Positions 1-9,526 of a stretch of DNA of 33,114 nt are shown piece by piece. Positions within the stretch are counted from its first letter, which is position 1, and every line of letters begins with the position of its first letter. The stretch comes from a virus. A program made the translations under genes and the position numbers. Where the stretch lies: positions 1-33,114 of IMG/VR virus record IMGVR_UViG_3300032293_001694. One strand, 5' to 3'. The notes beneath the pieces were generated by a model. It worked only from the letters and a program-made list of their open reading frames with translations. It had not been told where the DNA came from and searched no databases.

Positions 1-2
1 CA

Positions 3-3000
3 GCGTATTATAATGGTGTTTATGGTAATGGAGGAGTAGTAACAAATGAGCAATTAACCGAAACAGTAGATTCAGTTAGTTGGGGGGCTAGAATGGCAGC
101 TGCTGTTGCAGTAGGAACTATTATTCCTAAACTTTCTAATAACAAAAAGAATGCAGTTTCCTTATTGGAAATGAATAAAACATTCTTAGGAGAGCAGACT
201 GTAGGACTTATTTCTTCATCATTCCCTAATTTAATTTATAGTTCATCTAAATGTGTTAGAGATGTTGGTTTAATTACTGATTGTGTTATTGTAGATTTAA
301 TCTATGGTGGTAACGAACAGGCAATTAATGCAGGTACATCTTATTATACAAATGCATATGGAAATGCATCTTTAGTTCCTGGAACTCAATTAACTGAGAC
401 AGTAGCGGGTATTCTATATGCAGGTGCTATTGCACAGAAAGTTTCCAAAGATGAATTTGTAACAAATACATTCGCACCTTGGTTCTCTCCATTTACAAAC
501 TATAATACAACTGTATATGTAGAGACTGGAACTTATGTAGAAGATAACCCAATTGTAATTCCTCCTGGAGTTGCAATTAAAGGTGATACACTAAGGCAAT
601 CATTATTATATGCTAAGAATGCTAGATTGGATTACTTCCATGTACATAGTTCGGATTATATAGATTCGGTAAGATTCTTAGATTTACAGAGACCAGCGTT
701 TGCTGTAGCTTTTCCTTCCGCTATAGTTGATTATACAATTGAAAGTGGAAAAATCAAAGACCCAATAATTAGATATTCTCCTATTGGTTATACATCTTCT
801 GTTAATATTATAGTAGAAGAGCCTGATTCTCCACCGGAAAGTGGTTCAATCAGAGCTGAATTTACACCTGTTATTTCAAATGGTAAAATCGTTGGATTAA
901 CTTATGTAAACTCAGGTAGTGGATATGTTTCCACAGAGAGACCTCACATCTCAGTTCCAGCTCCGGAAAATCAAAGACCATTCATTCAGGCATCTCCATA
1001 TGTTTGGAACTCATCTGCAATCACAGGACCATTTAACTTTAATGGTGAGAAAATTTCTGAATTAGTTCCACTTCCATATGATTTGGAAGATTTAGGTGTT
1101 GATAATACCGGTGCCGGTGGTGGTATGAGAGTGGATGGTAATTGTTGTAGAGAAGCTGCACCTCGTTCTCCACTTCGTTCAATGGTTGCGGCGGCATTTA
1201 CGCAAGTTAACCAAGGAGGACCTGGACACCACGTTTGTAATACGGGATACGCTCAGTTCGTATCTATGTTCACCACATATTGTACTTATGGATTTAAGAC
1301 ATCAGGTGGTGGTTTTGCAAACATTTCTAACTCCGTAATTGACTTCGGTTTACAAGGGGTTATATCAAAACGAAACTTTAAAGACACATATACAAACGCA
1401 TTAGTATTATCAGCTGGTACATCTACCGTTGCTGGTTTTAATGTGACAGTTCCTGGTAGTGGTTACACCGTTTCACCGGTTGTAACAATCTCAGGTGGCG
1501 GTGGTAGTGGAGCAAGTGGTTCTGCATTAATTACATCCGGACAAGTAGTAGCATTGAATTTAGAAGCAAGTGGTAGTGGATATACATCCGTACCATCAGT
1601 TTCTATTGCATTACCTGATACACCTGGAGGAATAAGAGCTGAGGCTACTGCAATACTTAGTGGTTTGGCTAATATATTTGTTAGAGTAACTGGTTCATTC
1701 CAGGGACAACAAAGAAATATTGACTTCTCATCTTTGATGAAGTTAAATGGTTCTAATTACTTAGTAACCGATATCAATACAACCGTAGAATCGGATGAAT
1801 TCTTTGTTGAAACATTCCCTGCAGTATTTTTCGTAAATGCAGGAGATAACGCTGATTTCTATCAATTATCAAACATATCAACGGGAGGTCTTGTATTAGA
1901 ATATGTTGGGGCCGGTATTACTTACAATGCGATTCCTGAATACGGTGGTATTCCGGACGCAGCGCAAGAAGTTGTAATGATTGAGCCTGGAAAAGTATTC
2001 GCGGTAACAATTGATAATAGAGGTAACTTAAAAGTTGGTAGATTCTTTAGAGTAGACCAATTGACAGGTGCGGTAACGATTGATGCGAATCAGTTCTCAT
2101 TATCAGGTTTATCTTCAATAGGACCTTTCAGAAGAAATGGTGTACCGGTGGGTATTGTAATTAATGAAGCATCTGATAACGATACTTTATTGAACTCACA
2201 AGGTTTACCTGGTAGAGATACCGTTCCTTCACAACAAGCGGTTAAAACGTATGTTGATGCAAGAACAATGCAAACGGGAGGATTAGATAATCAAATATTA
2301 GCTAAGAGTGGTTCTGCTGATTACGCAACAAATTGGAAGAAAACAATCGATACAATTGCGACAAACACACTAAGTGGTTCTAAAATTGTATCTCGTTCAA
2401 TTGGTTCTAATTTAATTGTAACACATTCATTAACTTCATTGGAAATATCCTCATCTACAATAGGATTGGGATTAACAGGAGCAAATGGCACACCAATCTC
2501 CGTAGTATTTGGTACACAATCAAATCAATCTACAGATGGTGCACAATTTACTGCATTCTCTCAAAGTGTTAGTGAATCGGTAAGATTTTTATTGGCTACA
2601 TCAGCAACAACCTCATCGAATACATTTGTAGGAAATCAAATTATTAGTGGTAATATATTAGTAACAGGTTCAGCAACCATTAAAAATGATTTAACTGTAT
2701 CGGGTAGTTTATTAATTACGGATACGGTTGCTTTAGGAGCAAATGTAAATATTAGCGGTAACTTATCAGTAACCGGTTCATCTACATTAAGTGGTGGGTT
2801 GGATGTATTTAGTTATGCAAATATACAAGCTCCATTAACTGCAAGTGGATTAAGATATCCAAATGTAAATAGTCAAGGGGCAGGTAAAATTTTAAGAAGT
2901 GATGGAGCAGGTGGAATCTTCTTTGGTTTCACAGATAGAACTTCAATTGGAATTGTAAATATAGGAAATGGTGGACCGATTACAAAAGGTACTCCATTGT

Positions 3001-6000
3001 ATATAAAAGGATTTGATGTTGGGACGGGGTTAACAATAGTTGGACCGGCTTCTTCATCTAGATTAGATAAAATGCCATCGGTTGGATTGGCAGCGGATTA
3101 TTTATTAGAAAGTGGTTCAGGTTCATTAACTGCATTAGGTATCTTAACAAACTATGATACAACTGCATTAACATCTGGACAACAATTATATGTTGGGCCT
3201 AATGGAGGCTTAACAACTGAATTACCTACGGGTTCATTCTATGTACAAAACATAGCGGTTGTTGGTAGAATCAATATCAACGATGGTGAATTATTAGTAG
3301 AACATCCTGGAACTTTCTACAGATTACCTAACCTTCCAAAAGATTGGATATGGTATGGTGGAGATGGTGGTGCAGCGGTTTCTCAATCATTAACTGGAGC
3401 AATTGCTTCTTATGAATTAGCGAGAACGGTTGTTGGAGATGAAACCCAAACAACAGGATGGTACGAAGGTGCATTAGTTGTTAGTGGTGGTATGGGGGTT
3501 GGTAAAGATATGGAAGTATCCGGTAACTTAACAATCTATGGTTCATTTGATGTAAAAGGACCCACTACGATTACTTCGATTACTGCATCAAACTTAGATA
3601 TCTCAGAAAATACAATTGCGGTGAGAGCTTTCTCTCCTGTAATTAGATTCGGTGGATTAATTGTATATGATTCAGGTTCTGTAGTAGGTGGAACTCCTCC
3701 AAATAACGTATATGCATCTGCATCAATATTCTATGATGGAGTAGATGATAATTGGGTAATTAGACAAAATGATGGTTTCTCTTCATCGGTAATGATTGGA
3801 GGACCTGTTTATGGTGGAGCATTAGGAAATGAAGAAGGTTTAGCTGCAGGAACTATTCCTGTTTTCCAATATACTGGAACTAACTTATCTGCATCTACGA
3901 TGACAGATAATGGGGATGTTGTTAGGTTAACAAAAGATTTATTAGTAACCGGTTCTATTGCAGGAAGATTAACGGGTTCAATAGAAGGAACATCGTTATC
4001 TAGATTTAACTCATTAAGTGCAACGGGTTCATTTAGTGGAAACGGATTCTTAACGGGTTCATTCACAGGTTCATTCACAGGTTCAGCGAATTTATCATTC
4101 CAAATAAGTGGTAGCACCGATGATGGTATTGATAACTTTATATACAGTGGTAGTCAAAACGCTGAGGTTAAATTAGCTACAGGCTCAGTTCACTTTTTAG
4201 ATGGTGTTAAGAAAAAGTTAAATACGGAATTAGTAATCAGTTCATCTGACCAAATAAGAGAGTTTGGATTTGAATTTAGTTCATCTGTTAACGCATTTAC
4301 TTCATCCACTAAAATAGAATTAGCTGGATTGAATTCATATACTTCTTCTCTTAAAACTGCAATATCTGCAAGTGGAAGTGATTTAATAGTACATGGTAAT
4401 TTAAGAGTAACGGGTTCTAAAACATTTATAGAATCTACTGATGTTAAATTTAAAGATGCATTCATTGAAATAGCTAGTGGAGCAATTGATTCTGCTGCAG
4501 CTGATGGAGCTGGATTATTCTTTAGTGGTGCGAACTTCTTCTTTAGTTGGTCACACCAATCACAGAGTATGAACTACAATAAAACTATCTACGTTGAAGG
4601 AAATGTAGAAGTTAGTGGTTCTGTAGATGGTACTAAGATTTCTCAATTTGCACCTGCACATAATACATTCTCTTCATCAATAAACGCATATACTTCATCA
4701 TTAAGAACTGCGGTATCTGAAAGTAATGGTGATTTGATTATATTCAACAACTTACAAGTTAGAGGTACTTTAGCTGAATTAAGAGTTGATAGATTACAAG
4801 TTAAGGATAAGCAAATTGAAATAAATAGTGGTTCTACAACTTCTGCTCAATCAGATAAAGCTGGTTTATTCATAAGTGGTGCTAATGTTAATTTCTATTG
4901 GGACCATCCTGAGCAGTATATGTACTTAGATAAAGATTTCACTATAAATGGTGATTTCAACGCAAGTACAATAAATGGTATTAACTTAACTGCATTTAGA
5001 AATGGAGTTAACCAAGCAACCGGTGCATTAGAAGTTTATTCTTCTTCATTGAAAAGTGCTATAACCGTTGTAGGAACAGGAGTTTCATCTGTAACAACTA
5101 TACAAGGTGATTTGAATGTATTGGGTACAACAACTCAATTACAAATCTCTGATTTAAAAATTGAAGACCGTTTAATTGAAATCGCTAGTGGTTCTACTAC
5201 ATCTGTTGCTGCAAACGGAGCAGGTTTATTCATAAGTGGTGCTAACTTATTCTTCTCTTGGTCAAACGCTGAGGGTAATATGAGATTGGGTAATAACTTA
5301 TTTGTAAATGGAGCAGTTACTTCATCAACGCTATTAGTATCACAAACATCATCACTTAATCATATTAGTGCAAGTGGGCAGATAAGTGCAAGTGGGTTGA
5401 TGATAATTGGTAATACTTCATTTAGAGGAGATGTTACATCAAGTGGAACTGTTTCCGCATCAGCATTGTATGTACAGAATGCTACTAATATAAATGGTGC
5501 ATTAGAAGTAGTTGGAAATATCGTAGGAAAGGAATACATCTCTGCTAGTAAGGGTATCACAGGTAGTGGTATTTGGTCAGCAGGTGAGATTAGAGGTCTT
5601 ACTAATACACAAATAGACGGAACTGCATTGATTATTGGTGCAACAACCGTAAGAAGTACAATTTCTGCGAGTGGAGCTATATCAGGTAGTGGATTACAAG
5701 TAAACGGAAACTTTAGAGTAACTGCAAGTTCTATTCATGATGGATTAGCGATATTTAATAATGATATATCCGCGAGTGGATATGTAAGTGCAAGTGGGTT
5801 AAGAATATACGGAGAAGGTAGTTTAGGAACATCATCATTCTGGGGACCAATTACAGGTTCTACCGCATGGTTCTCAAACAACTTAAGAGTAACAGGTTCT
5901 GTAACCGCATCAAATCACTTCTCAGCGAGTGGATTTGTAAGTGCATCGGCTTCCAACTTTAGAGGTGAAGTAAGTGCAACTGTTTATAAAGGAGATTTAC

Positions 6001-6980
6001 AATATAATGTAATTGCTGGTAGTGGTTTGAGTGGTTCGGTATTCCGTAACCAAATTGACACCACATTAGCAATTGATACACAGTCAGTTCATTTCCAATC
6101 AGGTTCTCAGCAGGCGGTTGTATCTTATATCAAAGGAGATGTATTAGTTGCATCCGATGGTACTGCTACAATTCAAGCAAATTCAATTGCTTTAGGAACT
6201 GATACAACGGGAGATTATGTTGCAAGTATTAACGCTGGTGCTGGTTTAACCGGTGGTGCGACAAGTGGTGAAGGTATTGCTCATACTTTAGCGGTAGGCG
6301 CAGGGGATGGTATTTCAGTTGCGGCTGATTCAGTTGCAATGAATACAGGTTCTGCACATTTCACTAATGGAGCTAGAGGTACAATTGCAGCGTGGATAAA
6401 TGGAGATGCTACAATCAATTCATCAACTGGATATTTGACAGTTAATATAGCTAATATCCCAAGAGTTGTAAATATAACAGGTGCAAGTAATCAAATTACC
6501 GTAAGTGGTATTATTGCAAATGGTGGTATGACTGCTTCATTGGCATTACCTCAGGATATTGGTACTACATCAAACGTAAGATTTGGTTCATTAGGTATCG
6601 GTGTAGCGGCGAGTGGTACAAGTGGTAGAATAGATGCGGCAAATGATATCGTAGCTTACTCTTCATCAGATAGAAGATTCAAAGAAAACATCAAAAATAT
6701 ACCAAACGCGTTGGCTAAGGTATTAAAAATAGGTGGATATGAATTCGATTGGATTTCAAACGTTGAATTACATGGACACGAAGGACATGATATTGGAGTT
6801 ATCGCACAAGAAATTGAGGAGATACTTCCAGAATTAGTTCAGACGAGAGAAAGTGGATATAAAGCGGTTAAGTATGATAAGTTAGTTGCACTTCTTATTG
6901 AAGGTATGAAAGAGCAACAAGTACAAATCGATAACTTAAAATCAGAAGTAGAAAATTTAAAAAGAGCAAGAGGGTTATAA
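3..6980 (+). CDS. Giant tail fibre/adhesin with C-terminal S74 intramolecular chaperone (5' end missing)
   Basis: The frame is open from base 3 through the first ATG (93), so the gene starts upstream; more than 2325 residues are visible. Counting from that ATG: residues ~1-110 form a repeat unit with a Cys-Arg-Asp and GGN signature; ~140-430 look like a right-handed beta-helix, including the NQGGPGHH and GYAQFVSMFTTYC stretch I recognise from marine T4-like fibres; ~270-510 hold three GSGY motifs; ~700-2100 are a long shaft of VTGS/SASG-type beta repeats containing a three-copy module. The end is a peptidase S74 chaperone: SDRRFKENI with the likely cleavage serine S2192, then GVIAQEIEEILPELV and a C-terminal coiled coil. 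In that family the domain drives trimerisation and then cuts itself off. It probably binds the host surface. The family call is strong; the receptor is unknown. Confidence 0.9.
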   Translation, partial: AYYNGVYGNGGVVTNEQLTETVDSVSWGARMAAAVAVGTIIPKLSNNKKNAVSLLEMNKTFLGEQTVGLISSSFPNLIYSSSKCVRDVGLITDCVIVDLIYGGNEQAINAGTSYYTNAYGNASLVPGTQLTETVAGILYAGAIAQKVSKDEFVTNTFAPWFSPFTNYNTTVYVETGTYVEDNPIVIPPGVAIKGDTLRQSLLYAKNARLDYFHVHSSDYIDSVRFLDLQRPAFAVAFPSAIVDYTIESGKIKDPIIRYSPIGYTSSVNIIVEEPDSPPESGSIRAEFTPVISNGKIVGLTYVNSGSGYVSTERPHISVPAPENQRPFIQASPYVWNSSAITGPFNFNGEKISELVPLPYDLEDLGVDNTGAGGGMRVDGNCCREAAPRSPLRSMVAAAFTQVNQGGPGHHVCNTGYAQFVSMFTTYCTYGFKTSGGGFANISNSVIDFGLQGVISKRNFKDTYTNALVLSAGTSTVAGFNVTVPGSGYTVSPVVTISGGGGSGASGSALITSGQVVALNLEASGSGYTSVPSVSIALPDTPGGIRAEATAILSGLANIFVRVTGSFQGQQRNIDFSSLMKLNGSNYLVTDINTTVESDEFFVETFPAVFFVNAGDNADFYQLSNISTGGLVLEYVGAGITYNAIPEYGGIPDAAQEVVMIEPGKVFAVTIDNRGNLKVGRFFRVDQLTGAVTIDANQFSLSGLSSIGPFRRNGVPVGIVINEASDNDTLLNSQGLPGRDTVPSQQAVKTYVDARTMQTGGLDNQILAKSGSADYATNWKKTIDTIATNTLSGSKIVSRSIGSNLIVTHSLTSLEISSSTIGLGLTGANGTPISVVFGTQSNQSTDGAQFTAFSQSVSESVRFLLATSATTSSNTFVGNQIISGNILVTGSATIKNDLTVSGSLLITDTVALGANVNISGNLSVTGSSTLSGGLDVFSYANIQAPLTASGLRYPNVNSQGAGKILRSDGAGGIFFGFTDRTSIGIVNIGNGGPITKGTPLYIKGFDVGTGLTIVGPASSSRLDKMPSVGLAADYLLESGSGSLTALGILTNYDTTALTSGQQLYVGPNGGLTTELPTGSFYVQNIAVVGRININDGELLVEHPGTFYRLPNLPKDWIWYGGDGGAAVSQSLTGAIASYELARTVVGDETQTTGWYEGALVVSGGMGVGKDMEVSGNLTIYGSFDVKGPTTITSITASNLDISENTIAVRAFSPVIRFGGLIVYDSGSVVGGTPPNNVYASASIFYDGVDDNWVIRQNDGFSSSVMIGGPVYGGALGNEEGLAAGTIPVFQYTGTNLSASTMTDNGDVVRLTKDLLVTGSIAGRLTGSIEGTSLSRFNSLSATGSFSGNGFLTGSFTGSFTGSANLSFQISGSTDDGIDNFIYSGSQNAEVKLATGSVHFLDGVKKKLNTELVISSSDQIREFGFEFSSSVNAFTSSTKIELAGLNSYTSSLKTAISASGSDLIVHGNLRVTGSKTFIESTDVKFKDAFIEIASGAIDSAAADGAGLFFSGANFFFSWSHQSQSMNYNKTIYVEGNVEVSGSVDGTKISQFAPAHNTFSSSINAYTSSLRTAVSESNGDLIIFNNLQVRGTLAELRVDRLQVKDKQIEINSGSTTSAQSDKAGLFISGANVNFYWDHPEQYMYLDKDFTINGDFNASTINGINLTAFRNGVNQATGALEVYSSSLKSAITVVGTGVSSVTTIQGDLNVLGTTTQLQISDLKIEDRLIEIASGSTTSVAANGAGLFISGANLFFSWSNAEGNMRLGNNLFVNGAVTSSTLLVSQTSSLNHISASGQISASGLMIIGNTSFRGDVTSSGTVSASALYVQNATNINGALEVVGNIVGKEYISASKGITGSGIWSAGEIRGLTNTQIDGTALIIGATTVRSTISASGAISGSGLQVNGNFRVTASSIHDGLAIFNNDISASGYVSASGLRIYGEGSLGTSSFWGPITGSTAWFSNNLRVTGSVTASNHFSASGFVSASASNFRGEVSATVYKGDLQYNVIAGSGLSGSVFRNQIDTTLAIDTQSVHFQSGSQQAVVSYIKGDVLVASDGTATIQANSIALGTDTTGDYVASINAGAGLTGGATSGEGIAHTLAVGAGDGISVAADSVAMNTGSAHFTNGARGTIAAWINGDATINSSTGYLTVNIANIPRVVNITGASNQITVSGIIANGGMTASLALPQDIGTTSNVRFGSLGIGVAASGTSGRIDAANDIVAYSSSDRRFKENIKNIPNALAKVLKIGGYEFDWISNVELHGHEGHDIGVIAQEIEEILPELVQTRESGYKAVKYDKLVALLIEGMKEQQVQIDNLKSEVENLKRARGL
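6..455 (+). repeat. 112-residue repeat unit at fibre N-terminal side
   Basis: Two copies of a YY-x5-YGN ... QLTETV pattern begin at 6 and 342, exactly 336 bp (112 codons) apart. Between them lie the KCVRDVGLITD and DLIYGGN motifs that end the unit. The first copy is entered from upstream, so more copies probably precede the window. The copies have diverged at the DNA level, so this is an old protein repeat and not a recent duplication. Confidence 0.7.
4267..5340 (+). repeat. Three tandem ~115-120-residue modules in fibre shaft
   Basis: Each module carries a YTSSL- or YSSSLK-like segment, a G(D/N)L.V.G strand, an (I/L)IEI.SG segment, then AGLF(F/I)SGAN followed by (F/Y)xW. The AGLF core coding segments start near 4512, 4863 and 5223, spacings of 351 and 360 bp (117 and 120 codons). 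Copies 2 and 3 share an identical 23-bp stretch (4863-4885 and 5223-5245), which suggests relatively recent duplication or gene conversion. Such modules probably set shaft length or present side domains. Confidence 0.75.
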
Positions 6981-6981
6981 G

Positions 6982-7995
6982 ATGTACGATGTTTATTTTA
7001 CCACAGGAATAGGTAAAATCAGTACGGGAGTAGATATTTGGGTAAACAACTGGTTGAGTGAAGTAAGTAAAGACTTAAGCACTCATCCAGTTTTACTTAT
7101 TTATAGAACTAAACCAACTGATTTTAATTTTGATATACCAATCGAACACTATTGGTATAATGATGAAACCGGAAATCACAGAGATATTTTTGAAGAAAAG
7201 TTTAGGGAGTGTAGGAGAGTTAATATATTACATGCTCACTACACTCCTTTGGAATTAATAGAAGAGAATAAAGATAAGATACATTCCTATATAATCCACA
7301 ATTGTTTAGATAAAGTTGTAGTAGAAACTGGGATAAGTGATTTACCATTTGGTTGGACTCCTTATTATTCTCAAAAGTGGGAAAGTGAAATACTATCATA
7401 TGCTAAAAACAAAGTATGGATAGGGTTGTATGAATTAAAAGGAGATAAGTTTGAAGGAGCAGTTAATATCCCATCGTATTATGAATTCACTCATAATAAA
7501 GAGTTATCTGATTCAAACTTTATAGGATTTACTGCGAGATGTGAGAGTAGAAAGAACCCACATTATTTAGACCAATTGGGAGGATTTATGTTTACTAATA
7601 TAAGAACCTTTCAGAAGACTTGGAAGCATACAACTGATATAAACTTTAAGAACTTAAAACAAATTCAATATGAAAGCCCATTTGAAGAAATATATTATGG
7701 TATGGATTGGGGTGTATCTCATTGTGCATTTTCTGCTGAGCCATTTGGGTTCTCCATATTTCAAAGTTTAGATTGGGGAAAACTACCGATTATATCAAAA
7801 GATTGGTGTAAGGATATACCTTATAAATTTAGAGCTGGTACTAAAGAAGAATTTAAAGATATTTATGATAGTATTGGGTATCTTACATATAAAGAGAAAA
7901 AAGAGGAGTTTGATAAATTTAAATATTTATTAGCACAACGTTTTGATACCAAACAAAATTGGAAGGAACAATTAACAAACTTATATAATGCCTAG
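6982..7995 (+). CDS. GT-B-fold (GT4-like) glycosyltransferase
   Basis: A 337-residue protein starting one base after the fibre stop codon. It reads like a two-lobed GT-B enzyme: an N-terminal lobe with the ILHAHYTP stretch (H84, H86), as in GT4 enzymes; a second-lobe start at GFTARCESRKN (residues 182-192), where GT4 members carry a phosphate-binding Arg and Lys; and EPFGFSIFQ at 253-261, matching the E-x7-E donor site with the second Glu changed to Gln. It has no signal peptide or membrane segment, so it is probably cytoplasmic. Its place between two surface-exposed virion proteins suggests it glycosylates one of them, but it could equally modify a host glycan or phage DNA. The last 8 bases overlap the next gene. 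The fold is fairly sure; donor and acceptor are unknown. Confidence 0.72.
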   Translation: MYDVYFTTGIGKISTGVDIWVNNWLSEVSKDLSTHPVLLIYRTKPTDFNFDIPIEHYWYNDETGNHRDIFEEKFRECRRVNILHAHYTPLELIEENKDKIHSYIIHNCLDKVVVETGISDLPFGWTPYYSQKWESEILSYAKNKVWIGLYELKGDKFEGAVNIPSYYEFTHNKELSDSNFIGFTARCESRKNPHYLDQLGGFMFTNIRTFQKTWKHTTDINFKNLKQIQYESPFEEIYYGMDWGVSHCAFSAEPFGFSIFQSLDWGKLPIISKDWCKDIPYKFRAGTKEEFKDIYDSIGYLTYKEKKEEFDKFKYLLAQRFDTKQNWKEQLTNLYNA

Positions 7996-9286
7996 AGTTC
8001 AGGGAGACAATTTAGAATTATCGAATTTAAAAGCAGCAACGGGTAATACGGCTACTTCTAACTACTCCATTGCTACTGCGGCAGGAACAACTACCGGTCC
8101 AATTGCATTTTCGGATTTCACAATAGATGCGGTGGGTTCAACTATATCAGGATTCACATATGTAAAGGAATCAACTGCGGAAACATTTAATATGAACTTT
8201 ACAAATGCGGGAACGCGTTTTTTAAGTAGGGTTGGTTCTCAATATAATAATTTCACATGGAGTTTATCAGTAGGAGCAGAGTTTACAATTCAATCTCTTC
8301 CTCCTTATAATCCATCTGTAACTGCGGCGGCGGTAGGTAATTCATCTACATTAGCTGCGCCAACTGCTAGAACCTTAACTGCAACATTTAGAGACCTTTA
8401 TAACGACCAGGCATCTAACTATAACGTAGCTATGACAAAAACCATTTACAATGTAGATGATTATGCTGGAGCTAGTGGATTATGTTTGCATTTAGATGAG
8501 ATGATTGAGATGTGGGATGGTACATTTAAGAAAGCAGGTGATTTAGTAGAAGAGGATGTTGTAAAAGCATATTTCCCTCCACATTTTCAACAAGTGGATG
8601 ATTTCAATTTTTATGATTGGGAATATTATACACCAGGAGGAATATTAGTTCCTGCTTATGTAAAAGATGTTGCATATACATTCGTAGATAGATGGAATAT
8701 AGTACGAACTACAAAGGGTGATGTTAGAGGAAATGGTGAACATCCTATGATGATATTTGATATAAACGAAGAAGTTTATAAATTCAAACCATTAGGATTA
8801 CTTCAACCTGGAGACAGATTAATAAAAGTATTGGGTGAGAACGAAATAGAGGAAGTAGAGATAATTGCGAATGAGGTACAATCATCCACATTAGAGGTTG
8901 TATCGATAGATGTTGAAGATGTGGATACATACATAGTAAATGGATTCGTTACCCACAATAAGGGTGCAAACTCTTTAGCGGGGTATTCTATATCAACCAA
9001 CCCAACTATATCAATTGCGGCGGCAACTATTGGAGGAGATGCATATAAGGCTTTAACTCTAAGTACCAATTCTGCGGTAGTATCTCCTGGTTCAACTGCG
9101 ATTACTGCAAACTATTCATATGATATACAAATAGCATCTGATAGTGGATTTGCAACTATATTAGCAACTTTCACTGCATATAGTTCTAATACTTTAAATT
9201 ATAAAACTGGGGCTACTATCTTTGCAAGAGCTAAAACAAATTTTGCAGGATTACAAAGTGGGTTCGGTTCAACTGCAACGGGATAA
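7988..9286 (+). CDS. Beta-rich virion/adhesin protein interrupted by a Hint (intein-like) domain
   Basis: A 432-residue protein overlapping the glycosyltransferase gene by 8 bases. Residues 1-165 are Ser/Thr/Ala-rich beta structure typical of phage decoration or fibre proteins. Residues 166-324 are a Hint domain, and 325-432 return to Ser/Thr/Ala-rich, Ig- or Fn3-like beta sequence. The two flanks resemble each other in composition, as expected of one structural protein split by the insert. Its place after the fibre and before the sheath suggests a tail or collar component, but I do not recognise the flanks. If the Hint domain cleaves or splices, the mature virion would carry processed products. 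Confidence 0.7.
   Translation: MPRVQGDNLELSNLKAATGNTATSNYSIATAAGTTTGPIAFSDFTIDAVGSTISGFTYVKESTAETFNMNFTNAGTRFLSRVGSQYNNFTWSLSVGAEFTIQSLPPYNPSVTAAAVGNSSTLAAPTARTLTATFRDLYNDQASNYNVAMTKTIYNVDDYAGASGLCLHLDEMIEMWDGTFKKAGDLVEEDVVKAYFPPHFQQVDDFNFYDWEYYTPGGILVPAYVKDVAYTFVDRWNIVRTTKGDVRGNGEHPMMIFDINEEVYKFKPLGLLQPGDRLIKVLGENEIEEVEIIANEVQSSTLEVVSIDVEDVDTYIVNGFVTHNKGANSLAGYSISTNPTISIAAATIGGDAYKALTLSTNSAVVSPGSTAITANYSYDIQIASDSGFATILATFTAYSSNTLNYKTGATIFARAKTNFAGLQSGFGSTATG
8483..8959 (+). other. Hint / bacterial intein-like domain (159 residues, no homing endonuclease)
   Basis: The block A-like start is Cys166 (CLHLDEMIEMWDGTF, then DLVEEDVV). A block B-like His (H252) lies in GNGEHPMM, where the usual TxxH reads NxxH. 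Blocks F and G are represented by DVDTYIVNGFVTHN, ending His323-Asn324. All residues for the N-S shift and Asn cyclisation are therefore present, but the +1 residue is Lys325 instead of Cys, Ser or Thr. This is the hallmark of bacterial intein-like (BIL) domains, which tend to cleave more than splice. There is no LAGLIDADG or HNH endonuclease; an extra acidic and aromatic segment (~195-230) sits between blocks A and B. Confidence 0.8.
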
Positions 9287-9300
9287 TAAAATAATATAAT

Positions 9301-9486
9301 ATGTTTAAGATAACAAAACAATTAGTGAGTGAAGGAACTGTAATCGAAAGGATTTATGTTTCCAAAGATTATACATTTGAAGGGATTGAGGTCTTCGAAA
9401 CAGAGGTGGAAGCTACAGAAAAGAAGGAAGAATTAGAAAGTTTGGATAATTTTGGTGCTAAATATAAGGTTACGGAAATATCCTAA
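9301..9486 (+). CDS. Small hypothetical protein (61 residues)
   Basis: A short acidic protein, FKITKQLVSEGTVIERIYVS at the start and a charged C-terminal half. It is not recognised. It lies 14 bases after the Hint-containing gene, with no promoter-like motif between them, so it is probably co-transcribed with it. It has no signal peptide, membrane span or cysteine. The alternating hydrophobic pattern (beta) followed by a Glu/Lys helix suggests a small folded alpha/beta protein. The coding call rests on its position in an otherwise gap-free plus-strand string and on the TATTTATA motif directly behind its stop. Confidence 0.6.
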   Translation: MFKITKQLVSEGTVIERIYVSKDYTFEGIEVFETEVEATEKKEELESLDNFGAKYKVTEIS

Positions 9487-9494
9487 TATTTATA
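9487..9494 (+). promoter_or_regulatory. TATTTATA motif, candidate phage promoter
   Basis: The 8-mer sits directly after the preceding stop and 32 bases before the next ATG. The same word recurs in seven other gaps of the window. No -33 TTTG box lies at the expected distance. A promoter role is inferred. Confidence 0.4.
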
Positions 9495-9526
9495 GATATA
9501 TACCATAATTAAAAACAAACTAAAAA

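Noticed and set aside
1135-1338. 67-codon plus-strand frame inside the fibre gene
   Set aside because: Out-of-frame shadow within a conserved beta-helix region of the real protein.
4057-4086. Short tandem repeat GGTTCATTCACA in the fibre
   Set aside because: Simply the codons for repeated GSFT residues; too short to treat as a separate element.
3809-5560. Minus-strand open frames opposite the fibre gene
   Set aside because: They are the complement of a repetitive Gly/Ser/Thr-rich gene; low-complexity antisense translation, with no start context or neighbours on that strand.
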